From NCBI GenBank assembly GCA_900551955.1, contig UWSE01000005.1, positions 1-34,729 on the forward strand: 34,729 bases of DNA, in the 5' to 3' direction. The notes beneath the pieces were generated by a model. That model saw nothing but the letters and a program-made list of their open reading frames with translations. It made no database searches and had not been told where the DNA came from. This DNA comes from an uncultured Mollicutes bacterium. GTDB taxonomy: Bacteria > Bacillota_I > Bacilli_A > UBA3375. The translations under genes were made by a program, and so were the position numbers. Positions 8,949-18,874 of the stretch are shown here, in pieces. How positions within the stretch are numbered: position 1 is the first letter of the stretch; each line of letters begins with the position of its first letter.

Positions 8949-11900
8949 TTACTCCTCTCCAAATAATTGCTGTTGGTTTTCTTCTTCTAGATGATCAAAA
9001 GCACCAATTAATGTTAATGTTTCCACAGTTTTTTTCTTAATTTTTGTTCTAGCCTTAACATCTTCAACACTACTAAATGGTTTTTCTTCACGGGCATTAA
9101 CAATTGATTCTGCCTCTTTATCACCTAAACTATCAATACAACAAAATGGCATAATCAACCCATCACCATTTTCATGCATCACAAAGTGATTAGCTTGACT
9201 TAATTCTAAACTAACCGGATAAAATTTAAAGCCACGCGCACACATTTCTTGAGCGATATATAACCCTTTAAGCTTTTTATCAATTAATTCATCGCTTAAA
9301 CCTTCAGACCGTTTTGATACCATTTTTTCTTGACGGTCTTTTTCTAATTGTTTAATTTTTAAGTTAATTTTATCAAACCCTTCCATCATGGCATACATTT
9401 CAAACTTATCAATACGTGATGAGAATATCGCACTATAATAAGCTAATGGTTGATATACTTTATACCATCCGATTCTTAGCGCCATTAATACATACGCACT
9501 GGCATGCGCTTTAGGGAACATATATTCAATTTTTTGACAAGAATTAATATACCACATAGGGATATCATGCTCTTGCATTAAACTAACTTCTTCTTCAGTT
9601 AATCCTTTCCCTTTACGGACATGCTCCATAATATCAAAGGCATCTTTACTAGCTAGTCCGTGTTGAATTAAATACACCATAATATCATCACGACACCCAA
9701 TTACTTCTGAAATGCTACAAGTTCCTTTGTCAATTAAATCCTCAGCATTTCCAGCCCACACACCAGTTCCGTGTGATAATCCTGATACTTGGACTAAATC
9801 AGCATATGTTTTGGGTTTAGCTTTTCGTAATAAATCCATCGCAACTTTCGTTCCAAATTCAGGAAGTCCTAATGATCCTAAATCTTGATCGATTTCGTGA
9901 ATCAGATTTAAATGTTTGTTAGATGTAAATAAACTTAACACTTTTTCATCTACAAAATTAACACTCACCGGATCAATATCTGTTAAATTCCATAATAAAC
10001 GTAACATGGTCGGATCATCGTGTCCTAAGATATCTAGTTTTAAAACATTATCATGAATCGCATGGAAATCAAAGTGAGTGGTACGCCATTCACTTTCTTT
10101 TTTATCTGCTGGATATTGAATTGGCGTAAAATCATATACTGATAAATCTTGAGGAATTACGATAATTCCTCCCGGGTGTTGTCCTGTACTTTGTCGAGCT
10201 CCTTCACAATAAGTACCAAACACATTAGCTAAAGCTGCACTATATGGTTTTTGTGCTAAATTAAAATATGTTTTGACAGAATCTATGGCAGTTTTAGTTG
10301 CTAACGTTTTAATTGTTCCTGCTCTAAAGGCATGATTTTCATCAAATAATTCTGGATCATTAAAGGCTTTTTGTCCACGGACAAACTCATGGGCTTTGGC
10401 TTGGAAATCTCCAGAGAAGTTAAGATCAATATCAGGAACCTTATCTCCTTCAAACCCTAAGAATGTTTCAAACGGAATATCTTGCCCATCATGTTTCAAA
10501 CTACATCCACATTTTGGACAAGTTTCATCTTTCGCATCATATCCACTCGCACAACTCCCATCAGTAATAAAACTAAAATAATCGCACTCAGGACAATAAT
10601 AATGAGGGGCTAATGGATTAACCTCACTGATTCCCATTAAAAATGCCACAATTGAAGACCCAACACTTCCTCGACTACCAACTAAATAACCATTGTCATT
10701 TGAGTATTTAACTAACTTATAAGAAATATAATAAATTACACTATAACCATAACCAATAATCGATTTTAATTCTTTTTGGATACGCGCTTCTACTTCATCC
10801 GGTAAATGCTTACCATATAATTCATGGGCACGGTTATAAACTAAGTTTGTAACCTTCTCATCAACACCATCTATTGTTGGTGTTGATAACCCTTCAGGAA
10901 TAATTTGAATATCTTCAATTTGGTTCAATAATTGATTAACATTATCAATTACATAAGTTTTAGCATCATCTAAGAAGGCTAATTCATCTAACATCTCATC
11001 TGTTGTTTTATAGTATTGACCCATAATCATCTCATGATTATTTTCATACCATCTAGCAAATTTAGGTTGGGCTTTAATGTATCTTTCTTCTTGACTATAA
11101 TCTTTATTTTCCGAAAAGAATCCAAAGCTTGAAGCAAAGATCATCTCACGGGTTTGGGCTAAAAATTCTTCTGTAAAATAGACATTACCAGAAACAACAA
11201 CAGGCACTTGTTGTTGTTGACAAACTTTAATAATATTTTTTAGCATCGTTTTAATTGCTTCTTCATCTTTTAAAGTATGATTTTTGACTAATCCTAAATA
11301 TTGTGATGGCGGATTAATCATCACATAATCAAATTGGTCTATTAAATTACGTAGTTCTTGTTCACTTTTATTTAAATATGCATCTAAAATACTTCCATCA
11401 TTAAAAGCACCACCAACATAAATTAAGTGGTCGCGATTAGCCAACACCTCTTCTTCTTTAATACGTGGAGCTAATTTATAATATTTAGTTAAACTATTTG
11501 AAACTATTTCATAAAAAGGTGCTAGTCCTTTTTGGTCTTTGACATAAATGATATTTTTAAATCCACGATTATCAAAACTTTGATTAACTTCATTAATTGT
11601 TAGTAAATTATCAATCCCTTGTGCTTTTAATTGGATTAACATTTGTTCAAAGATTTTAGATAATTGATCAGCATCGTAATCAGCACGGTGATGCGCTGAT
11701 TCATCAATCTTAATTCCATATAATTTCGATAACATACTAAGTGAGTGGTATGTACGATCTGGATTTAAGAATCTTGATAATTCTAAAGTATCGATAATTG
11801 GTTGATCAAATTTAATCCCTAATTCACGTTCATAGTTACGCGCCATTACTTGACGGTCAAATGTCGCATTATGCGCTACAAGTACACTACCTTCACTCCA

Positions 11901-13301
11901 CTTGCGAAAATCTTGTAGGGCTTGTTTTAAACTAACACCAGTACTTAAATCCTCATCAGTAATACAAGTTAAATTAGAAATAAATTCACTTAGTGGTTCA
12001 TCAATTTTAATAAATTGTTGGTATGTATCGATAATTTCACCATTTTGATACATCACCGCCCCAATTTCAATCAATTTATTAAAATTGGCACTAAGCCCTG
12101 TTGTTTCGGTATCAAAGACACAATATTTTGCGTCATCTAATTTAATATCAATTGGATTTTCTACAATTACCGGTTTACTACAAACATTGGCTTCAACCCC
12201 ATAGATCATTTGTAATCCATATTGTTTTTTAATCCGATCACCTTGGACAAAAGCATGAAGTACATCATTATCAGTAATTGCTAATGCTTTATGTCCTAGG
12301 TGAGATGCTAATTTAGCATAATCATCTAGACTACTAACTCCTGACAATTTTGAATATTTAGTGTGTAATTGCAATTCACTACGTTTGTAAGTAGCTTCAT
12401 CACTTCGTTTCGTAAAAGGAGCTTGTTTTTCAACTATCTCAAAATAGTTAATTTCACAAACTTTTTCTCCTTTAGCATAACTATCTTCTTTAACATTTCC
12501 TTGAACTGTTGCAACCATCCCGTTTTTCACAATCGCTAAATGATTTTTAGAAATAGCTTTGTTACCAAAACAGCTACATTTAATTGCACTTTCACCATCA
12601 AATAGATAAAAGCTTAGTAAGTTGTATGGATTTCCACGTTTAGATACTCCGGAACGAAGTTCTGGAGCATAAACTACTCCAGTTAAAGTTGCTTCTACTT
12701 CTGGGACAAACTCATCAAGGGCATCTTGAATATCCATTTGTGGATGCTTGGCTAAGCTTCTTCCAAATGAGGTAAATGTTTCATCTTTTTTCGGATTAAC
12801 AATTTGCGGTTGTGGTTTTTTGCTTAAATCAACTTCTGGTTTAATTAAATTAATTTGCACATTACTTAGTCCCATTAAACCAAAAGCTTTATGCAAATAT
12901 TTATTAATATTATCAAACATCATTAATGGTGAATCACTTTTGATTTCGATTACTTCGCCATTAATATTTAAAGTTAATTCTTCACTAAACTCTTTTAAAC
13001 GTAAATCATTTTTAAAACAATATTGTAAGTAATCTATATAGTGACTAGCTTGATAATCACTAACTTTAATTATTTCTGGTTCTTGAAATAAACGTAGTTT
13101 TACATCTTTAATATTAAGGTCGTTAATGATCGCTTGATAGATATTCGCATAATCTTTAATAGGCAAAATGCGCTGTGTTTGTAAAAATACATCCACAACG
13201 CTATTAAGTTCATCAACCTCAATCCGGCTAATATCCACTTGTTGAGGTTGTTCTAATATTATATTCCAATCATTTAATTGATTTTGGAATTGATTATTCA
13301 T
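8949..13301 (-). CDS. polC: DNA polymerase III alpha subunit, PolC type
   Basis: Replicative polymerase of 1450 residues, full length for Gram-positive PolC. Domains in order: an N-terminal region; an OB fold at about 200-290 (TLTGVVYAPELRSG); a PHP domain from about 305 in which the usual HLHT reads QLHT (one metal histidine missing); an inserted 3'-5' proofreading exonuclease starting at about 393 (FDTETTGL) and ending with HHRADYDA; a zinc cluster near 895-930 (CPEC and CPKCGC); and the polymerase core with catalytic PDIDLNFSG near residue 955. The exonuclease inside PHP is the PolC hallmark. It starts 8 bases inside the preceding small gene and is followed by the HIT gene. Confidence 0.98.
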   Translation of the reverse strand: MNNQFQNQLNDWNIILEQPQQVDISRIEVDELNSVVDVFLQTQRILPIKDYANIYQAIINDLNIKDVKLRLFQEPEIIKVSDYQASHYIDYLQYCFKNDLRLKEFSEELTLNINGEVIEIKSDSPLMMFDNINKYLHKAFGLMGLSNVQINLIKPEVDLSKKPQPQIVNPKKDETFTSFGRSLAKHPQMDIQDALDEFVPEVEATLTGVVYAPELRSGVSKRGNPYNLLSFYLFDGESAIKCSCFGNKAISKNHLAIVKNGMVATVQGNVKEDSYAKGEKVCEINYFEIVEKQAPFTKRSDEATYKRSELQLHTKYSKLSGVSSLDDYAKLASHLGHKALAITDNDVLHAFVQGDRIKKQYGLQMIYGVEANVCSKPVIVENPIDIKLDDAKYCVFDTETTGLSANFNKLIEIGAVMYQNGEIIDTYQQFIKIDEPLSEFISNLTCITDEDLSTGVSLKQALQDFRKWSEGSVLVAHNATFDRQVMARNYERELGIKFDQPIIDTLELSRFLNPDRTYHSLSMLSKLYGIKIDESAHHRADYDADQLSKIFEQMLIQLKAQGIDNLLTINEVNQSFDNRGFKNIIYVKDQKGLAPFYEIVSNSLTKYYKLAPRIKEEEVLANRDHLIYVGGAFNDGSILDAYLNKSEQELRNLIDQFDYVMINPPSQYLGLVKNHTLKDEEAIKTMLKNIIKVCQQQQVPVVVSGNVYFTEEFLAQTREMIFASSFGFFSENKDYSQEERYIKAQPKFARWYENNHEMIMGQYYKTTDEMLDELAFLDDAKTYVIDNVNQLLNQIEDIQIIPEGLSTPTIDGVDEKVTNLVYNRAHELYGKHLPDEVEARIQKELKSIIGYGYSVIYYISYKLVKYSNDNGYLVGSRGSVGSSIVAFLMGISEVNPLAPHYYCPECDYFSFITDGSCASGYDAKDETCPKCGCSLKHDGQDIPFETFLGFEGDKVPDIDLNFSGDFQAKAHEFVRGQKAFNDPELFDENHAFRAGTIKTLATKTAIDSVKTYFNLAQKPYSAALANVFGTYCEGARQSTGQHPGGIIVIPQDLSVYDFTPIQYPADKKESEWRTTHFDFHAIHDNVLKLDILGHDDPTMLRLLWNLTDIDPVSVNFVDEKVLSLFTSNKHLNLIHEIDQDLGSLGLPEFGTKVAMDLLRKAKPKTYADLVQVSGLSHGTGVWAGNAEDLIDKGTCSISEVIGCRDDIMVYLIQHGLASKDAFDIMEHVRKGKGLTEEEVSLMQEHDIPMWYINSCQKIEYMFPKAHASAYVLMALRIGWYKVYQPLAYYSAIFSSRIDKFEMYAMMEGFDKINLKIKQLEKDRQEKMVSKRSEGLSDELIDKKLKGLYIAQEMCARGFKFYPVSLELSQANHFVMHENGDGLIMPFCCIDSLGDKEAESIVNAREEKPFSSVEDVKARTKIKKKTVETLTLIGAFDHLEEENQQQLFGEE

Positions 13302-13632
13302 CTAACTCCTTATTAACATAACTGGTAATTGTTTCATAATCAGTATCTACTTTTGCTTGTTTAACTAACGTTTTAAATAACTCTTCTTCTTTAGCACTTA
13401 GTTTAGTATTAACACTAAAGTCTTTTAATAAAATATAAATACTTATTAAACTATGAACACGTACTACTTGATCTTCATCTTGTAATTGCTCAATTAAGTA
13501 ATCTGTTAATTTTGGATCTAAACGATTAAAATATAAATAACTTTTTAAATCTAATAATAATGTATTTTTATCTCCTAGACGTTTTTTTAATTCATCATAA
13601 TAGATATCAACACCACTAATTCTAATACTCAT
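13294..13632 (-). CDS. Small protein of unknown function between miaB and polC
   Basis: A 112-residue, predominantly helical soluble protein that I do not recognise. Residues 25-75 (from LLLDLKSYLYF through VVRVHSLISIYILL) look like one or two HEAT-type helical hairpins, with the DxxxRxxA-like pattern EDQVVRVHSL. Its ATG at 13632 overlaps the miaB stop by 11 bases, and its end overlaps polC by 8 bases, so all three are translationally coupled. In B. subtilis the gene after miaB is ymcA (ricA), but I see no convincing similarity to that family. Overlap on both sides and the absence of rare features suggest a real gene. Confidence 0.75.
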   Translation of the reverse strand: MSIRISGVDIYYDELKKRLGDKNTLLLDLKSYLYFNRLDPKLTDYLIEQLQDEDQVVRVHSLISIYILLKDFSVNTKLSAKEEELFKTLVKQAKVDTDYETITSYVNKELDE

Positions 13633-15088
13633 GTAAACCTACCACTTCACCATCTAAACTAGTACGACGAGCACCAGTTATTTTTACATCATAGATTTTT
13701 CCAACCATTGATTCATCACCTTTAACAATGACTAATTTATTATTTTGTGAATAACCTGATACATATGTTTTATCTTTTTTACTCACACCTTCAATTAGTA
13801 CTTGTAAAGTTTTACCAATTTGGTCTTCATTAGTTTTTACCATATATTTATCTACTAATTTATTTAATTCAGTTAAACGTTTTTGTTTTTCTTCAATACT
13901 TACATCATCTTGCATTTTACTAGCTGGTGTTCCTTCACGAGGCGAGTAGATGAAAGTAAATGCTGAGTCAAATTGACAATATTCATATAAACTTAAAGTG
14001 TCTTCAAATTGCTCATATGTTTCATTAGGATAACCAACAATAATATCGGTTGTAATACTAACATTGGGAATGCGTTTTAACTTGTTAAATAAAGTTAAAT
14101 ATTGTTCACGAGTATAATTACGTCCCATGATTTTTAAGATCGCATCATTCCCTGATTGGACAGGTAAATGAATATGAGGAATAATGTTATCATATTCTTT
14201 TATTGCTTCGATCATATCATCATCAAAGTCCCAAGGATGAGATGTCATAAAACGAATACGCGGAATACCAATTTTTGCTACATCACGTAGTAAGTCACCC
14301 ATTTTATAACTTCCATCATCTAAGTCTTTACCATAGGCATTAACGTTTTGTCCAAGTAATGTAACTTCTTGATAACCTTTATCTTTTAAATCTTGAATTT
14401 CCGCTAAGACATCTTCTTTAAGACGCGAACGTTCTTTTCCACGTGTATAAGGCACTATACAATAAGTACAGAACTTATCACATCCATAAATAATATTAAC
14501 CCATGCTTTGTAAGTGTGTTCACGCACTTTAGGAAGTTCTTCAATAATTTCCCCTTCTTGACTCCACACTTCAATAACTTTTTGTTTACCAAAAATCGCA
14601 TGTTTTAAAATTTCAGGTAAACGATGAATATTGTGTGTTCCAAATACTACATCAATAAATTGATATTTAGTTAAAATTTTTTCCACAACACTTTCTTCTT
14701 GACTCATACATCCACACACAGCAAAGATTGTATCAGGATTTTGTTTTTTAAGATAACTTAAACGACCAATTTCTCCAAAGACTTTGTTTTCCGCATTCTC
14801 ACGAATTGCACAAGTATTAAAAATAAGTAAGTTAGCTTGTTCCATGTCTTCTGTTTGAGTATATCCTAATTCCGTTAAGATTCCACAAATAATCTCAGTA
14901 TCATGGACATTCATTTGACAACCATATGTACGAATATAGAAGTATGAATGACTAGCTACTTCTTTTATTTTTTGATCATATTCTAAATCAGCATAAACTA
15001 CTTTAACTTCTTCACGGCTACGTTTTTTACTAGCACGCATATCTGGTTTTTGAAAGTACTTGGCATAATCTGTTGTTGATTTACTCAT
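13622..15088 (-). CDS. miaB: tRNA-2-methylthio-N6-dimethylallyladenosine synthase MiaB
   Basis: Radical-SAM methylthiotransferase (488 residues) that converts i6A37 to ms2i6A37 in tRNAs reading UNN codons. Domains: the N-terminal UPF0004 domain with cluster cysteines in TYGCQMN (Cys57), NTCAIRENAE and VCGCMSQ; the radical-SAM core with GCDKFCTYC at about residues 200-210 followed by VPYTRGKERSR; and a C-terminal TRAM domain ending around TSLDGEVVG. The motif NTCAIRENAE and the length favour MiaB over MtaB or RimO. The ATG at 15088 overlaps the rny stop by 8 bases behind AAAGGAT. Confidence 0.96.
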   Translation of the reverse strand: MSKSTTDYAKYFQKPDMRASKKRSREEVKVVYADLEYDQKIKEVASHSYFYIRTYGCQMNVHDTEIICGILTELGYTQTEDMEQANLLIFNTCAIRENAENKVFGEIGRLSYLKKQNPDTIFAVCGCMSQEESVVEKILTKYQFIDVVFGTHNIHRLPEILKHAIFGKQKVIEVWSQEGEIIEELPKVREHTYKAWVNIIYGCDKFCTYCIVPYTRGKERSRLKEDVLAEIQDLKDKGYQEVTLLGQNVNAYGKDLDDGSYKMGDLLRDVAKIGIPRIRFMTSHPWDFDDDMIEAIKEYDNIIPHIHLPVQSGNDAILKIMGRNYTREQYLTLFNKLKRIPNVSITTDIIVGYPNETYEQFEDTLSLYEYCQFDSAFTFIYSPREGTPASKMQDDVSIEEKQKRLTELNKLVDKYMVKTNEDQIGKTLQVLIEGVSKKDKTYVSGYSQNNKLVIVKGDESMVGKIYDVKITGARRTSLDGEVVGLHEY

Positions 15089-16643
15089 CTTTATCCTTTA
15101 CTACAGTTTTCTTTGTATTGGTGATATAACGATTTTCTCGCAATACATTAACAACAATCCCTGTTGGTAAACTTAAATTAGTTTCAACTAATCGTTTAAC
15201 TTCGTGAGCTAAAGCTTTTAGTTGAGAATCTTTAACTTGGTTAGCTGTTACGATAATTCGTAATTCTTTTCCACCTTTTAAGGCGTATGCTTTATTAACA
15301 CCCATAACTGTTAGCGCTAATTCTTCTAATGCTTCTACTCGTTGAATAAATGCTTCATAAGTATCACTTCGCGCTCCAACTTGGCTAGCTGAAATACTAT
15401 CAGCAATAATGGTAATAATTGAATAGACATTATCTACTTCTTCATCACCATGATGTGACATGATGGTATTAATTACTTCTTTTGGCTCATTAGCACGAGT
15501 CGCATAAGTAGCTCCCAAGTCAACATGCGATAGACCTAACTCTTCACTATCTACTTTCCCTACATCATGAAGTAAGGCACAGCGCGCTGCAAGTTTTCCA
15601 TCTAAACCTAATTGATTTGCAATACTTCTGGCAATCTTAGCTACTTCAATGCTATGAGTATAAACATTTTGCCCATAACTGGTACGATAGTACAAACATC
15701 CAAGTTTTTCTACTAAGCTAATATGGATATCACTTAGATCAAACATATTAACTGCTTGTTTACCTTTATCTAATATATTGTCATGAATTTCTTCTTCGAC
15801 TTTTTTAACTGTATCTTCAATTTCCGCTTGATTAATTCTTCCACTACTAATTAATCGTTCTAATGCGTTATAAGCAATAGCACGACGAACAGGATTGAAT
15901 GATGAAATTAAAAATTGTCCTGGCGTTTCATCAATTAAAATATTGACACCTAATAAATTTTCTAATAAATTAATATTACGTCCATCACGACCAATTAATC
16001 TTCCTTTAACACTTTCATCAGGAATTTTAACTACTTTACTAAATCCTTCGGTAACAGTTTCACCAGCTAAATTCTCCATTGCTGATAATAATATATCTGT
16101 TGCCATTTCTTTTTTATCTAGTTGTAATTTATTATCAAAATAAGCAATTTCTTTACTTATTTCACTACGTTTTTCTGCTCGAACTTGATCTAGTACGATA
16201 TTAACTGCTTTATCTTCATCTAAATTAGCAATTTTGTATAAACAACGTTTAGCTTCTTCTTCAAGTTCTTGATGTTGTAGTTTTAAATTATATTGCTGAG
16301 CTTGTAATTCTTGTTTTTGATCACTAATCTCAGCTTTGATTTGAGCTAGTTTTGTTTGTTCACCATTAACATATTGATTAAAGGCTTGTTGTTCTTTAAT
16401 CAATTCTTGTTGACTCACTTCTAATTGACGTTTTTCATTAGTTAATGTTTCACTTTGTCGATTTAATTGTGTAATGAACATATTTTTTTGATTAATTTCT
16501 TGTTCAAGTTGTTCATTTTTAATGTTTAATTGATTATTTAAATCAATAGTAGCTTGTTTTTGTTTTTTAACGCTACAGAATTTAACAAATAAAATAATTA
16601 GTAGGATTATAATAATTACTAAAACAATTAACAAAATTTCCAT
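15081..16643 (-). CDS. rny: Ribonuclease Y
   Basis: Membrane-anchored endoribonuclease (520 residues) that initiates mRNA decay in Gram-positive bacteria. An N-terminal membrane helix (MEILLIVLVIIIILLIILF) is followed by a long Gln/Glu/Lys-rich coiled coil to about residue 150. Then come a KH domain with GRLIGRDGRN and an HD domain with catalytic LLHDVGK (about residue 355). The start at ATG 16643 is preferred over a Met ten codons earlier because AGGAG (16649-16653) precedes it and the membrane helix then begins at once. The order recA-rny-miaB matches B. subtilis. Confidence 0.97.
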   Translation of the reverse strand: MEILLIVLVIIIILLIILFVKFCSVKKQKQATIDLNNQLNIKNEQLEQEINQKNMFITQLNRQSETLTNEKRQLEVSQQELIKEQQAFNQYVNGEQTKLAQIKAEISDQKQELQAQQYNLKLQHQELEEEAKRCLYKIANLDEDKAVNIVLDQVRAEKRSEISKEIAYFDNKLQLDKKEMATDILLSAMENLAGETVTEGFSKVVKIPDESVKGRLIGRDGRNINLLENLLGVNILIDETPGQFLISSFNPVRRAIAYNALERLISSGRINQAEIEDTVKKVEEEIHDNILDKGKQAVNMFDLSDIHISLVEKLGCLYYRTSYGQNVYTHSIEVAKIARSIANQLGLDGKLAARCALLHDVGKVDSEELGLSHVDLGATYATRANEPKEVINTIMSHHGDEEVDNVYSIITIIADSISASQVGARSDTYEAFIQRVEALEELALTVMGVNKAYALKGGKELRIIVTANQVKDSQLKALAHEVKRLVETNLSLPTGIVVNVLRENRYITNTKKTVVKDKDE

Positions 16644-16661
16644 ATTATCTCCTACGTAATT

Positions 16662-16670
16662 ATTATAACA
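16662..16670 (-). promoter_or_regulatory. Extended -10 promoter for rny
   Basis: TGTTATAAT on the minus strand, about 19 bases before the rny start and overlapping the end of the recA region. It matches TGnTATAAT exactly and no -35 box is obvious. Confidence 0.5.
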
Positions 16671-16673
16671 CAA

Positions 16674-17645
16674 TTAAGCTACTGATTCTAAATATTGATT
16701 CTCGATCTTAGCAAATAATGCCTCATTTTCACACAATAAATTAATAACATTATCGCGCCCTTGAGCTAGTTTCTCTTCTTCATAATAATACCAAGCTCCA
16801 GATTTCTTAATTACTCCATTTTCACTAGCTAAATCGACTAATTCGCCAACTTTTGAGATTCCTGTTCCATAATAGATATCTAAACTTACTACTTTAAATG
16901 GTGGAGCTACTTTGTTTTTAACTATTTTAACTTTACTTCTAATTCCAATATTTTCTCCATCTTTTTTAATATATTCACTACGACGAATATCTAAACGTAA
17001 TGTGGAATAGAATTTTAAGGCTTTCCCTCCACTAGTAGTTTCTGGATTTCCATAAATTACTCCGACTTTTTCACGTAATTGGTTAATAAAAATCACAATT
17101 ACATTATTTTGATTAATGGCCTTAGCCATTTTTCTAAGTCCTTTGGACATTAATCGGGCTTGAGCACCAATTGTTTGGTCACTCATTTCACCCATCAATT
17201 CTACCTCAGGAACAAGAGCTGCGACAGAATCAACAACGATAATATCAATCATACCACTATTAACTAGCTTTTCCACAATTCCTAGCGCTTGTTCTCCACT
17301 ATCAGGTTGAGATAATAATAAATTATTAACATCAACTCCGATGCCTTGAGCATAGCTTAAATCAATGGCATTTTCGGCATCAATAAAAGCTGCTTGTCCT
17401 CCCGCTTTTTGCACTTCGCGCACCGCATGAAGGGCTAAAGTCGTTTTACCACTAGATTCAGGACCATAAATTTCGATAATACGTCCTTTAGGTAAACCTC
17501 CAATACCGATTGCTTCATCAAGTAACATACTTCCTGTACTAATAGTATCAATATTAGGTTCGACATCCTCACCTAAACGCATGATAACTTCTTCTCCGTA
17601 ATCTTTTTCTAAACTTTTAATTAAACTTTTAAATTCTTTTTGCAT
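16674..17645 (-). CDS. recA: Recombinase RecA
   Basis: DNA strand-exchange ATPase (323 residues) for recombinational repair and DNA-damage signalling. Walker A GPESSGKT is at 61-68; Walker B is IDIIVVDSVAALVP; the L1 loop is present (ELMGEMSDQTIGAQARLMS); L2 begins FINQLREKVGVIYGNPET. The C-terminal domain is short and lacks the long acidic tail of many RecA proteins. AAAGGAG precedes the ATG. It is the first gene after a strong terminator, so it starts its own transcription unit that may continue into rny. Confidence 0.98.
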   Translation of the reverse strand: MQKEFKSLIKSLEKDYGEEVIMRLGEDVEPNIDTISTGSMLLDEAIGIGGLPKGRIIEIYGPESSGKTTLALHAVREVQKAGGQAAFIDAENAIDLSYAQGIGVDVNNLLLSQPDSGEQALGIVEKLVNSGMIDIIVVDSVAALVPEVELMGEMSDQTIGAQARLMSKGLRKMAKAINQNNVIVIFINQLREKVGVIYGNPETTSGGKALKFYSTLRLDIRRSEYIKKDGENIGIRSKVKIVKNKVAPPFKVVSLDIYYGTGISKVGELVDLASENGVIKKSGAWYYYEEEKLAQGRDNVINLLCENEALFAKIENQYLESVA

Positions 17646-17682
17646 ATTTCTCCTTTACTTCGTTATAACCCTTTTTATTAAA

Positions 17683-17715
17683 AAAAGATATAATCTTTAA
17701 TTGATTATATCTTTT
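17683..17715 (-). terminator. Rho-independent terminator after the YmfF-like gene
   Basis: A 13-base-pair A/T-rich stem (17683-17695 with 17703-17715, loop of seven) overlaps the stop codon of the upstream M16-like gene. On the minus strand it is followed by a run of T residues. Confidence 0.8.
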
Positions 17716-18874
17716 ACTTAATTAATATTTTATTTAATAATGTTATATTTTTTGCGATATTTTTAATATCTGCTTCACTTGTGGCTTTAATTTTTTTAAT
17801 TCTTAATTCTTGATCATAATCTTGATTAAATAATACAAAACTTGTAACTTGTCGTAGTTGATAATTAAAGTCATTAGTTAGTTTCACGATTGTATCAATT
17901 AGTTGTTGTTTACTACTAGCCAAATCATAATCAATTGTTCCATTGGCTAATTCTTTTAAGATATTAATGATTAAATCTTGAGCTAATGCTACTTTATCTA
18001 AATCACAACCTACATAAACACTTAAGTATTTTTGATCAATGATCTGACAATTAACTGAATAACATAAATGGTGTGCTTCTCTTACAATTTTAAATAATAA
18101 TGAATCAGCACCACTACCAAAAACAGTATTAAATGTTTGTAAGCTAGTAAAATCTATATCTTGGTTAAGTCCAAAGTTCATTATTAAATTTGCTTGATTA
18201 TTGCTAAGATCTATTTCAACATCTTTAATCTCATCTAGTTTTTGATAACGTTTAACTACCTGTGGGTTATAATTTATGTTATCTAAAACTAGCGGTTGTT
18301 CATTATTGTTTAAGCAATCATAACGCCAAGTAAATGGTTTAGCTGCTAAATCAGTAATTAAAGCTTTGATCTCATCAAATTCAAGATTATTAATAACCTC
18401 AATTTGCGCTTTTGGTGTTAAACTATTAGTAAATAAACTCGGACGTACTAACGTTTTGACATAACTTTGCGGATTATCAAATAAATTTGTTAATTCGCGA
18501 AGACGATTGGCTTTTGCTAAACTAAATGCTTTTTCATCAATACTTAATTGATTAATATATTCATCAATTAACGGCAATAAACTATTTACGTCTATCAGTG
18601 AAGGTACATAATTGATTGACCATATTAATGAACTAAATTCTTGACCTTGTTGATATTTAACATCCATGACTAAATCATAGTTCTCTGCTTTTAATTTCGC
18701 AAACTCAACTTGATTGTGTTTGCTTGTTTGATTGCTAATCATATCAGCAATGATTTGATAAGCAATCTGCTTATTAGCATCAATATTAGTAATCGTTTTA
18801 ACTAACCCAATCGTAGTAGTTACACTAAATGGGTTTTTTAATAAGAATTGATTATCAATTTGTTTAATATTCAT
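17714..18874 (-). CDS. M16-like (insulinase fold) pseudo-peptidase, YmfF/YfmF type
   Basis: A 386-residue protein with the two-lobed M16 peptidase layout but no HxxEH zinc motif. The N-terminal lobe runs LVKTITNIDANKQIAY onward where YmfF proteins also lack the motif. The second-lobe hallmark appears as FNTVFGSGADSLLFKIVRE followed by HLCYSVN. In B. subtilis the inactive YmfF sits next to its active partner YmfH, downstream of spoIIIE; here only the inactive type is present between ftsK and recA. The annotated family is linked to EF-P modification or peptide processing, which is not proven by sequence. I place the start at ATG 18874: GAGG at 18881-18884 is 6 bases away, against 3 for ATG 18877. 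The gene overlaps ftsK by 11 bases. Confidence 0.8.
   Translation of the reverse strand: MNIKQIDNQFLLKNPFSVTTTIGLVKTITNIDANKQIAYQIIADMISNQTSKHNQVEFAKLKAENYDLVMDVKYQQGQEFSSLIWSINYVPSLIDVNSLLPLIDEYINQLSIDEKAFSLAKANRLRELTNLFDNPQSYVKTLVRPSLFTNSLTPKAQIEVINNLEFDEIKALITDLAAKPFTWRYDCLNNNEQPLVLDNINYNPQVVKRYQKLDEIKDVEIDLSNNQANLIMNFGLNQDIDFTSLQTFNTVFGSGADSLLFKIVREAHHLCYSVNCQIIDQKYLSVYVGCDLDKVALAQDLIINILKELANGTIDYDLASSKQQLIDTIVKLTNDFNYQLRQVTSFVLFNQDYDQELRIKKIKATSEADIKNIAKNITLLNKILIK

Noticed and set aside
13294..13632. YmcA/RicA homologue after miaB, as in B. subtilis
   Set aside because: Position fits but the sequence shows no YlbF/YmcA features; left as unknown.
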